This document shows positions 1 to 8,954 of a stretch of DNA of 34,451 nt, one piece after another. A program made the position numbers and the translations under genes. The notes under the pieces were generated by a model that saw nothing but the letters and a program-made list of their open reading frames with translations, was not told the origin of the DNA and did no database searches. The stretch spans positions 1 through 34,451 of the forward strand of contig JAGWTB010000020.1 in NCBI GenBank assembly GCA_028869175.1, in the 5' to 3' direction. Every line of letters begins with the position of its first letter. The stretch's first letter is position 1. The stretch is from Sphingomonadales bacterium (GTDB lineage: Bacteria; Pseudomonadota; Alphaproteobacteria; Sphingomonadales; Sphingomonadaceae).

Positions 1-200
1 AATCGCCCCGTAAACACGGCCCCGAAGATCAGACGAATGTGCTTTACCCATGATCCACCTCCAAAAAGGGTGAATCACAAATCAGGCCCCGCAGGAATCC
101 CGCGATTCAAGTTTTCCGCAATCCGATCTAGCTCACGCAAAGGCGCAAAGGCGCGAAGGGGTTGCGCGCGGGGGACGGCCTTCGGCGCAAATTTAGTATC

Positions 201-250
201 GTGTCCCCGGAATTGCGGTGTCCCCGGAATTGCGTGTCCCCGGAATTGCC
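201..250. repeat. three tandem copies of a ~16-bp unit GTGTCCCCGGAATTGC(G)
   Basis: Units read directly at 201-217, 218-233 and 234-250. The reverse complement (AATTCCGGGGACAC) recurs at 896, 1674 and 1694. Confidence 0.9.
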
Positions 251-337
251 GTCGACGCGCGGCACACCTCGGGGTTTGTTGGGTAGAAGTGGCTCGATCA
301 CGCGCCACTCGAAGTCGGTCAGGTCATATCGGCTCAT
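251..337 (-). pseudogene. truncated N-terminus of an IS5-family-like transposase
   Basis: Minus-strand ORF begins MSRYDLTDFEWRVIEPLLPNKPRGVPRVD, a typical IS5-type transposase N-terminus. It then runs into translated GTGTCCCCGGAATT repeats and stops. Confidence 0.75.
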
Positions 338-390
338 GCCGACGCTGAATCAGTATTCAGTTCGGAAGGGAAGCCCTATAGCATTCACTG

Positions 391-840
391 ATGATGGATG
401 CCCGGCTCAGAGCAGTTTGCTTGTGGATCGCCGCCTTTGCTGGCGTGATCTCTTTGGTCAGCATTCCGTTCTCTCCGATGCGGTTGATCCTATTCCCCGC
501 TACGATTTTCGTTGGCGGGACAGCGGTGTTTCTCTTCGTGAAGATACTTTGCCGCCGTGCCTACCGGCGAGGTATCGACGCCGCGAACAGGGAGATGCAA
601 GGTAGCGATCCGTGGCCAGGGCGAGCCAAAAGGTTCAGTGATCCCGATTGGGGTCTGTTTGGTAGCCGAGCCGGTTCACCTGCGCTTCTTTGGTTGCGCG
701 CAATACTCGTTCTCGGAATCCTGCCGATGGGACTGCTTCAGAATTGGATCGGCATGGATGTCGTTCGGCTCTGGTTCGCTGGCGGCTTTGTCGCGATGGA
801 ACTAAGCATAATGCATTTGGCGCTGTCGCAGCCCGCTTAA
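391..840 (+). CDS. hypothetical membrane protein (149 aa)
   Basis: Intact ORF with hydrophobic segments (VCLWIAAFAGVISLVSIPF, LILFPATIFVGGTAVFLFV, LRAILVLGILPMGLL); no family recognised. Confidence 0.5.
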   Translation: MMDARLRAVCLWIAAFAGVISLVSIPFSPMRLILFPATIFVGGTAVFLFVKILCRRAYRRGIDAANREMQGSDPWPGRAKRFSDPDWGLFGSRAGSPALLWLRAILVLGILPMGLLQNWIGMDVVRLWFAGGFVAMELSIMHLALSQPA

Positions 841-895
841 CGGTAGCCCACACAGACATTTTATGGGTTCACGACCTAGTTGGTGACGAGATCAA

Positions 896-1042
896 AATTC
901 CGGGGACACGATACCGAATTCCGGCGCCCTGGCTGCGGCGGCGATGGTGCGCAATGCCGGGGTGAAGGCGAAGCGGCGAACTTGCCTGCCTGTTGAGCTG
1001 TCCCTGGATTACGGTGACACCGCGTCATTCCGTCCAAGTTAT
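896..1042. repeat. 147-bp dispersed direct repeat, copy A
   Basis: Aligns without gaps to 1694-1840 at roughly 85-90% identity (hand alignment): AATTCCGGGGACACGATACC...GTCCAAGTTAT. Confidence 0.85.
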
Positions 1043-1083
1043 TGGGCGTTGCAGGTTTCCCTAGCGCGCTTGGTGGAAGCCTT

Positions 1084-1308
1084 ATGGCTGGCTGGATGAA
1101 CAGTGCTAAGAGACCCTCCGAACAAGCCCTGGAGGGCACACTATCCGGCTGGGGTGTTGGTGGATCGGGCGGATTTATTGGGGGAGTAGGAGAATATGGC
1201 AATTCGTCTGGCACTGCCAGTAGTGTTGGATTGCATACACCCGGTGTAGGAGCCTACGCTGGGTGGACTTGGAAACTCCCCTTCAAAACTCCATCATGGT
1301 GCAAATAG
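1084..1308 (+). CDS. Gly-rich small ORF, possibly a remnant of the C-terminus of an Rhs/polymorphic-toxin-like protein
   Basis: MAGWMNSAKRPSEQALEGTLSGWGVGGSGGFIGGVGEYGNSSGTASSVGLHTPGVGAYAGWTWKLPFKTPSWCK. The start is uncertain; the ORF track opens it at a TTG inside the repeat at 1042. Confidence 0.3.
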   Translation: MAGWMNSAKRPSEQALEGTLSGWGVGGSGGFIGGVGEYGNSSGTASSVGLHTPGVGAYAGWTWKLPFKTPSWCK

Positions 1309-1553
1309 CTATGAAATTTCTAGGCTATCTTCCAGTGCTGATAATGTGGTTGCTGTCGCTGGCCTTTTTCCTAAAGACGCGAGCTATACTCAGTTACTAC
1401 GCGCGATATGCGGCGGACCAGAAATCTGGTATCGGAATAATTCGTTATATCGTCACCATGATGACTAGCGATCGATATGTGCTTGCATTTAAAATTGTTG
1501 CAATCGCCATATTCCTGGCCTGCACGATTTTCGTGCTTCGAGCACTTCGCTGA
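1296..1553 (+). CDS. small membrane protein (85 aa)
   Basis: ATG at 1296 overlaps the preceding ORF by 13 nt. Two hydrophobic stretches (FLGYLPVLIMWLLSLAFFL, AFKIVAIAIFLACTIFVL). Confidence 0.4.
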   Translation: MVQIAMKFLGYLPVLIMWLLSLAFFLKTRAILSYYARYAADQKSGIGIIRYIVTMMTSDRYVLAFKIVAIAIFLACTIFVLRALR

Positions 1554-1693
1554 GAAGGCCGCAAAATACAATTACGGTGACACGTCCGTAAACCCCCAAA
1601 TTAACTCGCCTCGCTTCGGCCGGTAGTTCTGTGCGATACCGCCGCCTTCGAGTTACGGTGACCGTTGCAACGAGAATTCCGGGGACACAAGAG

Positions 1694-1840
1694 AATTCCG
1701 GGGACACGATACCAAATTCCGGCACCTTGGTTGCAGAGGCGGTGGCGCGCAATGCCGGGGTGAAGGCGAAGCGGTGAGCTTGCCTGCCGGTTAAGCTGTG
1801 CCGGGATTACGGTGATACCGCGTCATGCCGTCCACGTTAT
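1694..1840. repeat. 147-bp dispersed direct repeat, copy B
   Basis: Gap-free alignment to 896-1042. Preceded by a further AATTCCGGGGACAC unit at 1674-1687. Confidence 0.85.
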
Positions 1841-1950
1841 GGCCAGAACAAAAAATTTCACACGATGATGCCCCACCCAGCCGCACCTTCCCCGGTCACC
1901 CCGAACGCGGCGCTTGATCGGTAGCGCAGGTTCACCCCAACGCGCGACCT

Positions 1951-2252
1951 CTTCGTGTCTTCGTGTGAACCCCCTCAACGCTCCCACCTCGCGCACACCG
2001 GCCAAGGCATCGCAGTTTTAACTCACGCAAAGGCGCGAAGGGGTTGGGTGTGGGGGACGGCCTTGCGCACCAGTCTGCATCCAGCATTTGATCGACAGAC
2101 AGGCTGAGCCGCCGGGCACCGCATCTTCGCGCCTTTGCGGCTTTGCGTGAACCCCCAACCCCCTCACCCTCTGCGCGCGCGTCCGTGACAGCGCGTGATG
2201 GCAACGGGCGCGGGGCCGGAAATCTCGCACGAAGGCGGGAAGACACGAAGAT
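1951..2252. repeat. nested inverted-repeat block
   Basis: Inner arms CTCACGCAAAGGCGCGAAGG (about 2022) and CTTCGCGCCTTTGCGGCTTTGCGTGA (2125-2150). Outer arms CTTCGTGTCTTC (1951) and GAAGACACGAAG (about 2239). Confidence 0.7.
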
Positions 2253-2524
2253 ACTCCGCCCGGCCGCACCCCAAACCGCCGTTCCGGGCGCAACGGGGGC
2301 GCGGCGCGCGCGGCAAAGGCGCTTTCCTACAGGGGGTTAACCTGTCACACTCGCCGGGTTTCCTGTCATCCCCGCCCGAGGCTCCGGCGCGCCTGCCGGT
2401 CGTTGCGAGGGCGGCAAAACTTGTTATGTCGCACTCGCGTGAACTTCGTGAACTTTCCCTACTGCCATCAAATTCCACTCCCGCCAGACCCGCACTTTTC
2501 CGCCACCGAAAGCCCGCCCCGCCC

Positions 2525-2833
2525 ATGTCCCACGAAAAGCGCATCGTCACGTGCTCCGGTCCGCACGATGCCCATGCCTTTGACGGCATTCCGCTCCAGC
2601 CGCGGCGGGGCGATCTGGACAGGGTCTGTCCGGTCTGCGGCGGGCACGGGCAGTGGAATGCCGAGTTCGATCTGGCCAGCCAGCGATCGAAGCGCTGCTT
2701 TTGCGACAAGTGCGACGGGCGCGGGTGGATCGAGACCGGGAGCGACCTGGTCCCTCGCCCCGACATCGAGCTGGCCCCCGATGGCACGCCGCGCTGGGTG
2801 ACGCGCTATGACCCGTCGGATGACCGCGAATAG
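2525..2833 (+). CDS. small Cys-rich zinc-ribbon/DnaJ-knuckle-like protein
   Basis: MSHEKRIVTC... with paired knuckles CPVCGGHG and CDKCDGRGW; ORF from internal ATG to TAG. Confidence 0.65.
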   Translation: MSHEKRIVTCSGPHDAHAFDGIPLQPRRGDLDRVCPVCGGHGQWNAEFDLASQRSKRCFCDKCDGRGWIETGSDLVPRPDIELAPDGTPRWVTRYDPSDDRE

Positions 2834-2913
2834 CGGCGCGGCGGCGTGGGCACATGGTTAACCGCCCGCTTACCATTCCTCGCTAGGCTCTCCGCCGGGC
2901 ATGCACGGGGCGC

Positions 2914-3873
2914 GTGCCGAAATCGGGGGCCAGTATCTACGTGCATCGGTTGCAAGCCACCTTCGCCACACCAGAGGGCGAGAGCGAATGGGACGCCGGC
3001 CTGCGGGCGCTGGTCGAGGCGGGGGATCTGGCGGCGGCCGAGCGGCTGCTGAGCGAGGAGATCGCCGCGCTCGACAGCGATCTGGGCCGCCTCTGCCTTG
3101 CCGCCACCCGCGATGCGGTGCGCATCTCCGGCTGGGGCGAGCTGGCCGAAGCCGTGGCCGCATGGCCCGGCGCGCCGGTGACCGGGGTTACCCTCGCCAT
3201 GGGCAACGACGCCGACCTGGCCTTCGAGAAGGGCCAGCTCCACCATCCGTTCATGCTGCTGGGGCTCTACAGCGACGAGGCATGGGAATGGTCGCGCGCG
3301 ACCCGGGCCGAAGTGCTTGGCCAGTGCGATGCCCCCGAAGGTCCGGACTGGGCCGGGGCGGAGGAAGACATCGAGGTCTGGCTGGACGTGACCGGGCTCG
3401 ACGCGCTCAACACCGCGCTGATCCACCACAAGCAGCGCCACTTCATCCGCGACGGCGCGGTGGCCGAAGCGCCGCTGCGCTATGTCGAATTCACGCTCGG
3501 CTGCTGGTGGCGGGCCCTCGCCTTCCACCGCGCCATCGCCGCCGCGCTGGTCGAGCAGGCTTTGCCGGGGGCACCGGTGGTCGTCTCGGGGCTGGTCGAC
3601 ATGCGGCCCGCCGTGGTCTGCGCGCATATGCCCAAGGGACGCGGCGGCAAGCGCAAGCCGTCGCGCAAGAAGGCCGTCACGCTGGCCCATGACGCGCCCG
3701 ACGAGCCCGCGTTCGACGCGCCTGACATGGCGGCGAAGGGCCTGATCGTGCGCAAGGCGGAGGAAGAGGAAAGGCCGCTGACCGGCACCGACCTGCGCCG
3801 CCGCCTCGCCGCCGCCGAACCGGCGCCGGAAGAGCCGAAAAGGAGCCTGCTGGCCCGGCTGTTCGGGCGGTAG
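2914..3873 (+). CDS. conserved hypothetical protein (319 aa)
   Basis: Long ORF with coherent alphaproteobacterial composition; Lys/Arg-rich, low-complexity C-terminus; no domain recognised. Confidence 0.7.
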   Translation: MPKSGASIYVHRLQATFATPEGESEWDAGLRALVEAGDLAAAERLLSEEIAALDSDLGRLCLAATRDAVRISGWGELAEAVAAWPGAPVTGVTLAMGNDADLAFEKGQLHHPFMLLGLYSDEAWEWSRATRAEVLGQCDAPEGPDWAGAEEDIEVWLDVTGLDALNTALIHHKQRHFIRDGAVAEAPLRYVEFTLGCWWRALAFHRAIAAALVEQALPGAPVVVSGLVDMRPAVVCAHMPKGRGGKRKPSRKKAVTLAHDAPDEPAFDAPDMAAKGLIVRKAEEEERPLTGTDLRRRLAAAEPAPEEPKRSLLARLFGR

Positions 3874-4006
3874 ACTCCGCCGATGGCTTAACCTGCCGTT
3901 CACCATGCCCCGCCCCGGCAACGCTTCGTCGCCAAGCGCTTTCGCGACTCGGTTCGAGCCGCTCAGGAGCGCGGCATCGGGAATCGAAGACGGGGTCGCA
4001 CCTACC

Positions 4007-4462
4007 ATGACCAAGGCGTTTCGCGCAGGGCTGGCCCTGCTGGCGGCAGCATCGGGCCTTGCCGCCACTCCGGCGCAGGCCGGGCCGCTGCAATGCGTGC
4101 CCTTCGCCCGCGCCGTCTCCGGCATCGCCCTGTTCGGCCGGGCCGCCTCGTGGTGGGCGCAGGCAGCAGGCCGCTATGCGCGCGGACACGTTCCCCGCCC
4201 CGGCGCGGTGCTGGCCTTCGCCGCCAGCCGCGCCATGCCCGCCGGCCATGTCGCCATGGTGAGCCAGGTGATCAGCGCGCGCGAAGTGCTGCTGACCCAC
4301 GCCAACTGGTCATACCGCGGCGGAATCGAGCGCAATGTCCGCGCGGTGGACGTTTCCCCGGCCGGCGACTGGAGCGTGGTCCGCGTGTGGCACGGGCCAA
4401 CGCATGGCCTTGGCATCAGGATCAATCCGGCGCAGGGCTTCATCTACCCCCAGCCGGAGTAG
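4007..4462 (+). CDS. secreted CHAP-domain (NlpC/P60-like amidase) protein
   Basis: Signal peptide MTKAFRAGLALLAAASGLAATPAQA, then QCVPFARAVSGI...GAVLAFAASRAMPAGHVAMVSQV...HANW, the CHAP Cys/His/Asn signature. Confidence 0.8.
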   Translation: MTKAFRAGLALLAAASGLAATPAQAGPLQCVPFARAVSGIALFGRAASWWAQAAGRYARGHVPRPGAVLAFAASRAMPAGHVAMVSQVISAREVLLTHANWSYRGGIERNVRAVDVSPAGDWSVVRVWHGPTHGLGIRINPAQGFIYPQPE

Positions 4463-4463
4463 T

Positions 4464-5069
4464 TCAGGCCAGCGCCTGCCAATGCTTGATCGCCTCCACC
4501 GGCCAGACCAGCATCAGCACGTTGAGCGTCAGGTTGTCGCGGATCATCACCAGGGTGAACAGCTCGAAGGCCAGGGCCAGCGCTATGGTCGCCTTTACCG
4601 GCAGGCGGCTGGCGAGCCAGAAGCCCAGCGTCATGAAGCCGATGTCGCTCATCGAATTGAGGATCGAGTCGCCGGAATAGCCCCAGCTCAGCGTTACCGA
4701 GCGATAGCGGTCGATGATCAGCGGTGAATTCTCCAGCAGTTCCCAGCTCGCCTCGACGATCACCGCGATCGGCAGCGCCCAGCGGGTCGGCGCGCCGTCG
4801 AACAGGTGCCAGCGCCGCCACAGCAGGTGGGCCGCGCCGTAGAACAGCATGCCGTGGATCACGTGGCTGAACGAATACCAGTCGGCGATGTGCTGGCTGT
4901 TCTCGCTCGATTGCACCACGCCCCACCACAGCTTCACCGTGCCGCAGGCGCAGATCGGCGGGCGATGCATGGCGAAGAGGATCGCAGCGGCATAGGCCGC
5001 GATCAGCAAGGCGGCAATCAGCGCGGCGCGGTGAGGCAGCAGCGAACGGTGCGGGGCGGAGGGTGTCAT
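4464..5069 (-). CDS. DUF2585 family membrane protein
   Basis: [44 protein letters not shown]...[18 protein letters not shown] is characteristic of DUF2585. Confidence 0.85.
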   Translation of the reverse strand: MTPSAPHRSLLPHRAALIAALLIAAYAAAILFAMHRPPICACGTVKLWWGVVQSSENSQHIADWYSFSHVIHGMLFYGAAHLLWRRWHLFDGAPTRWALPIAVIVEASWELLENSPLIIDRYRSVTLSWGYSGDSILNSMSDIGFMTLGFWLASRLPVKATIALALAFELFTLVMIRDNLTLNVLMLVWPVEAIKHWQALA

Positions 5070-5178
5070 CACATGCAACACGTCACAGGCGTTGCCCTGA
5101 ACTGTCAACCCTCGTAAACCCCGTCCAAATGGGATCGAACCGTCTTCACCACATCGCCAGCCTGCCGGAGGCGCGCCG

Positions 5179-6660
5179 GTGAACAGGCGTGCCTGCGTTA
5201 TCGGGGCGGGATTTGGTGGCCTGGCGCTGGCGATCCGGCTGCAGGCGGCCGGCGTGGCAACCACGCTGATCGAAGCGCGTGACCGGCCGGGCGGCTGTGC
5301 CTATGCCTGGGAGCGGGAAGGCTTCACTTTCGATGCCGGGCCGGGGGCAATCCCCGATCCCGCAGCCATCGCCGATCTGTGGCAGCTTTCCGGCCACGAC
5401 CCGACGCAGGACGTCGACCTGCTGCCGGTAGCGCCGTTCTGGCGACTCAACTGGCCCGACGGGGCAGTGTTCGACCTTTCCGGCGACGAGGCTGCGCTGC
5501 GCGCCGAGATCGCCCGCCTCGCGCCCGGCGATCTGGCGGGGTACGAGGAGTTCTGCGCCTATGCGGCCGCGCTGTGGCAGGAGGCATCGGTGCGGCAGGG
5601 CAGCACCCCAGTCAACAGTCTGGGCGCGATGGCGAAGGCACTGTCCGCGCTGGCCAGGCAGCAACCGTGGCGCTCGGTCCAGTCGATGATCGGCAGCTTC
5701 GTGAAGAGCGACAAGCTGCGCGAGGCGCTGGGCTTCCAGACCCTGCTGGCCGGTGGAAATCCGCTGACAGCCGGGGCTACCGCGCTGGCAGGGTACAAGC
5801 TTGAGCGGGATACCGGCCTGTGGTGGGCGAAAGGCGGCACCCAACGGCTGATTGCCGCCATGGCCAGGCAGTTCCAGCGGATCGGCGGCACGCTGGTGCT
5901 GCACGATCCGGTGCTGCGCATCCACACCCTGGGCAACCGCGCGACCGAGGTCGAGACGGCGAGCGGGTGGAAAGAGCGGTTCGACGCGGTGGCCAGCAAC
6001 GCCGATGTGGTCCACACCTATCGCGATCTGCTGTCCGACAACCCGCGCGGGCGCGACATGGCGCGCAAGCTGGCAAAGAAGCGCTTCTCACCCTCGCTGT
6101 TTGTCGTCCATTTCGGGCTTGAGGGAACCTGGCCCGGGATCCCGCACAACATGGTGCTGTTCGGTCCGCGCTGGCGCGGGCTGCTGGATGACGTGTTCGA
6201 TCACGGGGTGCTGCCGCAGGACCAGCTCATCCTGCTCAGCCATCCGACAGTGACCGATCCCTCGGTTGCGCCGCCGGGCAAAAGCACCTTCCGCGCGATG
6301 GTGCCGGTGGCCAATCAGGGCAAGTTGCCGATAGACTGGGAAGTGATCGGCCCGATGATGGAACAGCGGGTGCTGGTCGAAGTCGGCCGCCGGCTGATCC
6401 CTGACATCGACGACCGCATCGTCACCCGGTTTCATTACGCCCCGCGCGATTTCGCGCTCGATCTCAACGCCCATATGGGCAGTGCCTTCAGCCTTGAAGC
6501 CTTGCCCACCCAATCGCTGGCCCTGCGCCCGCACAGCCGCGATGACAAGATTGCCAATCTCTATCTGGTCGGCGCGGCGATCCATCCCGGTGCGGGTGTC
6601 CCCGCAGTGCTGGCCGGGGCGCAAATAACGGCAGGGCTGATGCTGGAGGAATTGCTGTGA
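5179..6660 (+). CDS. crtI: phytoene desaturase-like FAD-dependent oxidoreductase
   Basis: N-terminal [20 protein letters not shown] motif, [26 protein letters not shown]-terminal [28 protein letters not shown] start. Confidence 0.85.
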   Translation: MNRRACVIGAGFGGLALAIRLQAAGVATTLIEARDRPGGCAYAWEREGFTFDAGPGAIPDPAAIADLWQLSGHDPTQDVDLLPVAPFWRLNWPDGAVFDLSGDEAALRAEIARLAPGDLAGYEEFCAYAAALWQEASVRQGSTPVNSLGAMAKALSALARQQPWRSVQSMIGSFVKSDKLREALGFQTLLAGGNPLTAGATALAGYKLERDTGLWWAKGGTQRLIAAMARQFQRIGGTLVLHDPVLRIHTLGNRATEVETASGWKERFDAVASNADVVHTYRDLLSDNPRGRDMARKLAKKRFSPSLFVVHFGLEGTWPGIPHNMVLFGPRWRGLLDDVFDHGVLPQDQLILLSHPTVTDPSVAPPGKSTFRAMVPVANQGKLPIDWEVIGPMMEQRVLVEVGRRLIPDIDDRIVTRFHYAPRDFALDLNAHMGSAFSLEALPTQSLALRPHSRDDKIANLYLVGAAIHPGAGVPAVLAGAQITAGLMLEELL

Positions 6661-7076
6661 AACGATCTGCACCCTTGCCGGTGATCGCGCTGGCCGCCGC
6701 GCTGTGGAGCCAGGCTGCAGCGACGCGTCCGGTCTTCGTCGCCGAAACGCCGGGGCACACCCGCTTTTCGATCGAAGACAGTTCCGTCCGCGATCTCCCT
6801 TCGCCGCAGGGTATGATCAGGCAGGTGCAGCTGTATACGCAAAGCGCGCCGGACCCGGCCCTGATCAAGGGGCAAGTCGCCGCCGAAGGCACCATGCAGT
6901 TCCGCTGCGCCGCGCAGACATACCGCGAAGTCACCACAACCGCGATCTACAAGGATGGGTCGCGCCACCTGGTCATACCGCAATCGGAAACGCGCGCCTT
7001 TTCCCGCACCGCTCCGGGCCGTTTCGAGCGCACGCTGCTGGAAGCCGCCTGCCGGATGCCGGCGGTGCGGCCATGA
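6657..7076 (+). CDS. hypothetical secreted protein
   Basis: 4-nt overlap with the crtI stop; signal-like N-terminus [22 protein letters not shown]. Confidence 0.6.
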   Translation: MKRSAPLPVIALAAALWSQAAATRPVFVAETPGHTRFSIEDSSVRDLPSPQGMIRQVQLYTQSAPDPALIKGQVAAEGTMQFRCAAQTYREVTTTAIYKDGSRHLVIPQSETRAFSRTAPGRFERTLLEAACRMPAVRP

Positions 7077-7654
7077 AGCGGCTGGCGGTCTATTGCGGTT
7101 CAGCCACCCCGGCAGATCCGCGCTACATCGAACTCGCCCGAACGGTGGGCGACAGTCTGGCCCGGCGCGGCATCGGCGTGGTCTATGGCGGTGGCCGGCT
7201 TGGCCTGATGGGCGCGGTGGCGGGCGCGGCGCTGGCGGCGGGCGGCGAGGTGATCGGCGTGATCCCCGAAGCCCTGGTTTCGGGCGAAGTCGCCAACCCG
7301 GACTGCACCGAACTGCGCGTCGTCGCCAATATGCACGAGCGCAAGGCCGCCTTCACTGATCTGTCGGACGGTTTCCTGACCATCCCCGGCGGGGTCGGCA
7401 CGATGGACGAACTGTGGGAAGCGGTGAGCTGGGCGCAGCTGGGCTATCACGCGAAGCCGGTGGGTCTGCTCAACGCCTTCGGCTTCTATGACCACTTGCT
7501 CGCCTTCAACCGCCACATGGCCGAGACCGGTTTCGTCCGCCCGGCGCACCAGGGGATCATCATTGCCGAGGCGGAGCTTGACCTGTTGCTCACCCGCATG
7601 GCCGCGCACGAACCGCACACGCCGATCTTCGCAATGAAAGCGTCGGACCTGTAA
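7073..7654 (+). CDS. LOG family protein (lonely-guy / Rossman_fold_TIGR00730)
   Basis: MKRLAVYCGSATPADPRY, GGGRLGLMGAVA and the PGGVGTMDELWE motif. Confidence 0.92.
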   Translation: MKRLAVYCGSATPADPRYIELARTVGDSLARRGIGVVYGGGRLGLMGAVAGAALAAGGEVIGVIPEALVSGEVANPDCTELRVVANMHERKAAFTDLSDGFLTIPGGVGTMDELWEAVSWAQLGYHAKPVGLLNAFGFYDHLLAFNRHMAETGFVRPAHQGIIIAEAELDLLLTRMAAHEPHTPIFAMKASDL

Positions 7655-7691
7655 GAGCCTGAGCGGAAAGTCGGCGACGGAGGGTTAGGCG

Positions 7692-8402
7692 CTATGCCTC
7701 GCCGATGCGGTCGGCGTAGAGCAGGCGACCGCCGGAAAGGTGCCACAGCGCCTCGTTGAACTGGTCGGGCGCCATGGCAAAGCAGCCTTCGCTGCGGCCC
7801 AGCTTGCCCCACCGCGCGATATGTTCGGGCGCGGCATAGCCGGCGGGATGCATGACAATGGCGCGTTCAAGCGCGTTGGAATTGTCCTGGTCCAGCCCTT
7901 CGAGCCGGATCGAGGTGCCGTACTTGCCGTTGTACCACTCGCAGGTGAGATAGGCCCCGCGCGAGGTCGCTTCGGAGCCCGGCACGTTGGAAAACAGCTT
8001 CAGCCAGCCATCATGCTCCGGATCGGAACCACGGCCGTGGGCGACGTAGAACGAGCGCACCGTGCCGCTTTCCAGATTGGCGAAGTGGAGGCGCGGCTGC
8101 GAGGAAGGCATGGCAAAATCGGCCACGCCAACCAGATCGCGCCGCCACAGCACATTGCCCAGCCGGCCCGATTCGCGCGCGGCGACATCGAGTACCCGGC
8201 GGCGATAGGCCGCGCTGATCGGCTGCGGTGCGGGAACCGGCATGGGAGCAGGCAGCGGGGCCGCTTCAACCGGCGGCGCGGCATTGCGCGCGGCAAAAGC
8301 CTTGTCGAATTCATCGGTGAGCGACTGCGCCAGCGCGCGACCGGGCACGGCCAGCGCCGCGCCGGCAACCAGTCCACCCCGCAGGATGTCACGTCTGTTC
8401 AT
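7692..8402 (-). CDS. murein L,D-transpeptidase catalytic-domain (YkuD-like) protein
   Basis: Tat-like MNRRDILRGGLVAGAALAVPGRALA; HGRGSDPEHDGWLKLFSN, AIVMHPAGY, GRSEGCFAM (SxGC active-site motif). Confidence 0.85.
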   Translation of the reverse strand: MNRRDILRGGLVAGAALAVPGRALAQSLTDEFDKAFAARNAAPPVEAAPLPAPMPVPAPQPISAAYRRRVLDVAARESGRLGNVLWRRDLVGVADFAMPSSQPRLHFANLESGTVRSFYVAHGRGSDPEHDGWLKLFSNVPGSEATSRGAYLTCEWYNGKYGTSIRLEGLDQDNSNALERAIVMHPAGYAAPEHIARWGKLGRSEGCFAMAPDQFNEALWHLSGGRLLYADRIGEA

Positions 8403-8438
8403 GGCCCCCGTCATAGCAGCTTGTGGATAACCCGAAGC

Positions 8439-8954
8439 TTAACGAGTGGCCAGAGGGGAATCGGCGGATGCACGCGCAGCCGCGCCCAACCGAGCCAGCG
8501 CCTCGCCATCGACGCGCATGGTGGTCCATTCGTCCATCGGCCGCGCGCCCAGCTTGCGATAGAAGCCGATCGCCGGCGCGTTCCAGTCAAGCACCCACCA
8601 TTCCAGCCGGGCGCAGCCGCGTTCCACCGCCAGCCCGGCGAGATGAACCAGCAACGCCTTGCCCAGGCCTCCGCCGCGCGCTTCGGGCCGGACATAGAGG
8701 TCTTCAAGGTAGAGCCCGGGACGTCCTTCAAAGGTGGAAAAATTATGGAAGAACAGCGCGAAGCCCTGCGCCGCGCCGTCGACCTCGCCGATCACCACTT
8801 CGGCCATCGGTCGCGTGCCGAACAGATGCTCGCCCAGCATCGCGGGATCGAAGCGAACCTCGTCGGCCAGCTGCTCATAGTCCGCCAGATCGCGGATGAG
8901 CTGGAGGATCAGCGGCAGGTCGGCGGGCACGGCAGGGCGGATGGTGATGGTCAT
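8439..8954 (-). CDS. GNAT N-acetyltransferase, SSAT/diamine acetyltransferase-like
   Basis: FFHNFSTFEGRPGLYLEDLYVRPEARGGGLGKALL...CARLEWWVLDWNAPAIGFYRKLGA. Confidence 0.9.
   Translation of the reverse strand: MTITIRPAVPADLPLILQLIRDLADYEQLADEVRFDPAMLGEHLFGTRPMAEVVIGEVDGAAQGFALFFHNFSTFEGRPGLYLEDLYVRPEARGGGLGKALLVHLAGLAVERGCARLEWWVLDWNAPAIGFYRKLGARPMDEWTTMRVDGEALARLGAAARASADSPLATR

Noticed and set aside
201-250. Short tandem repeats considered as a CRISPR array
   Set aside because: Units are ~16 bp and essentially contiguous with no unique 30-40-bp spacers, and no cas genes are present.
2806-4125. 439-aa minus-strand ORF
   Set aside because: Arg/Gly/Ala-rich shadow ORF antisense to the coherent + strand genes at 2914-3873 and 4007-4462; no recognisable domain.
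8439-8954. GNAT as a TacT/AtaT-type acetyltransferase toxin
   Set aside because: Motifs (FFHNFSTFEGRPGLYLEDLYV, LEWWVLDWNAPAIGFYRKLGA) fit SSAT-like small-molecule acetyltransferases, and the ParD/ParE pair already forms a complete TA module.
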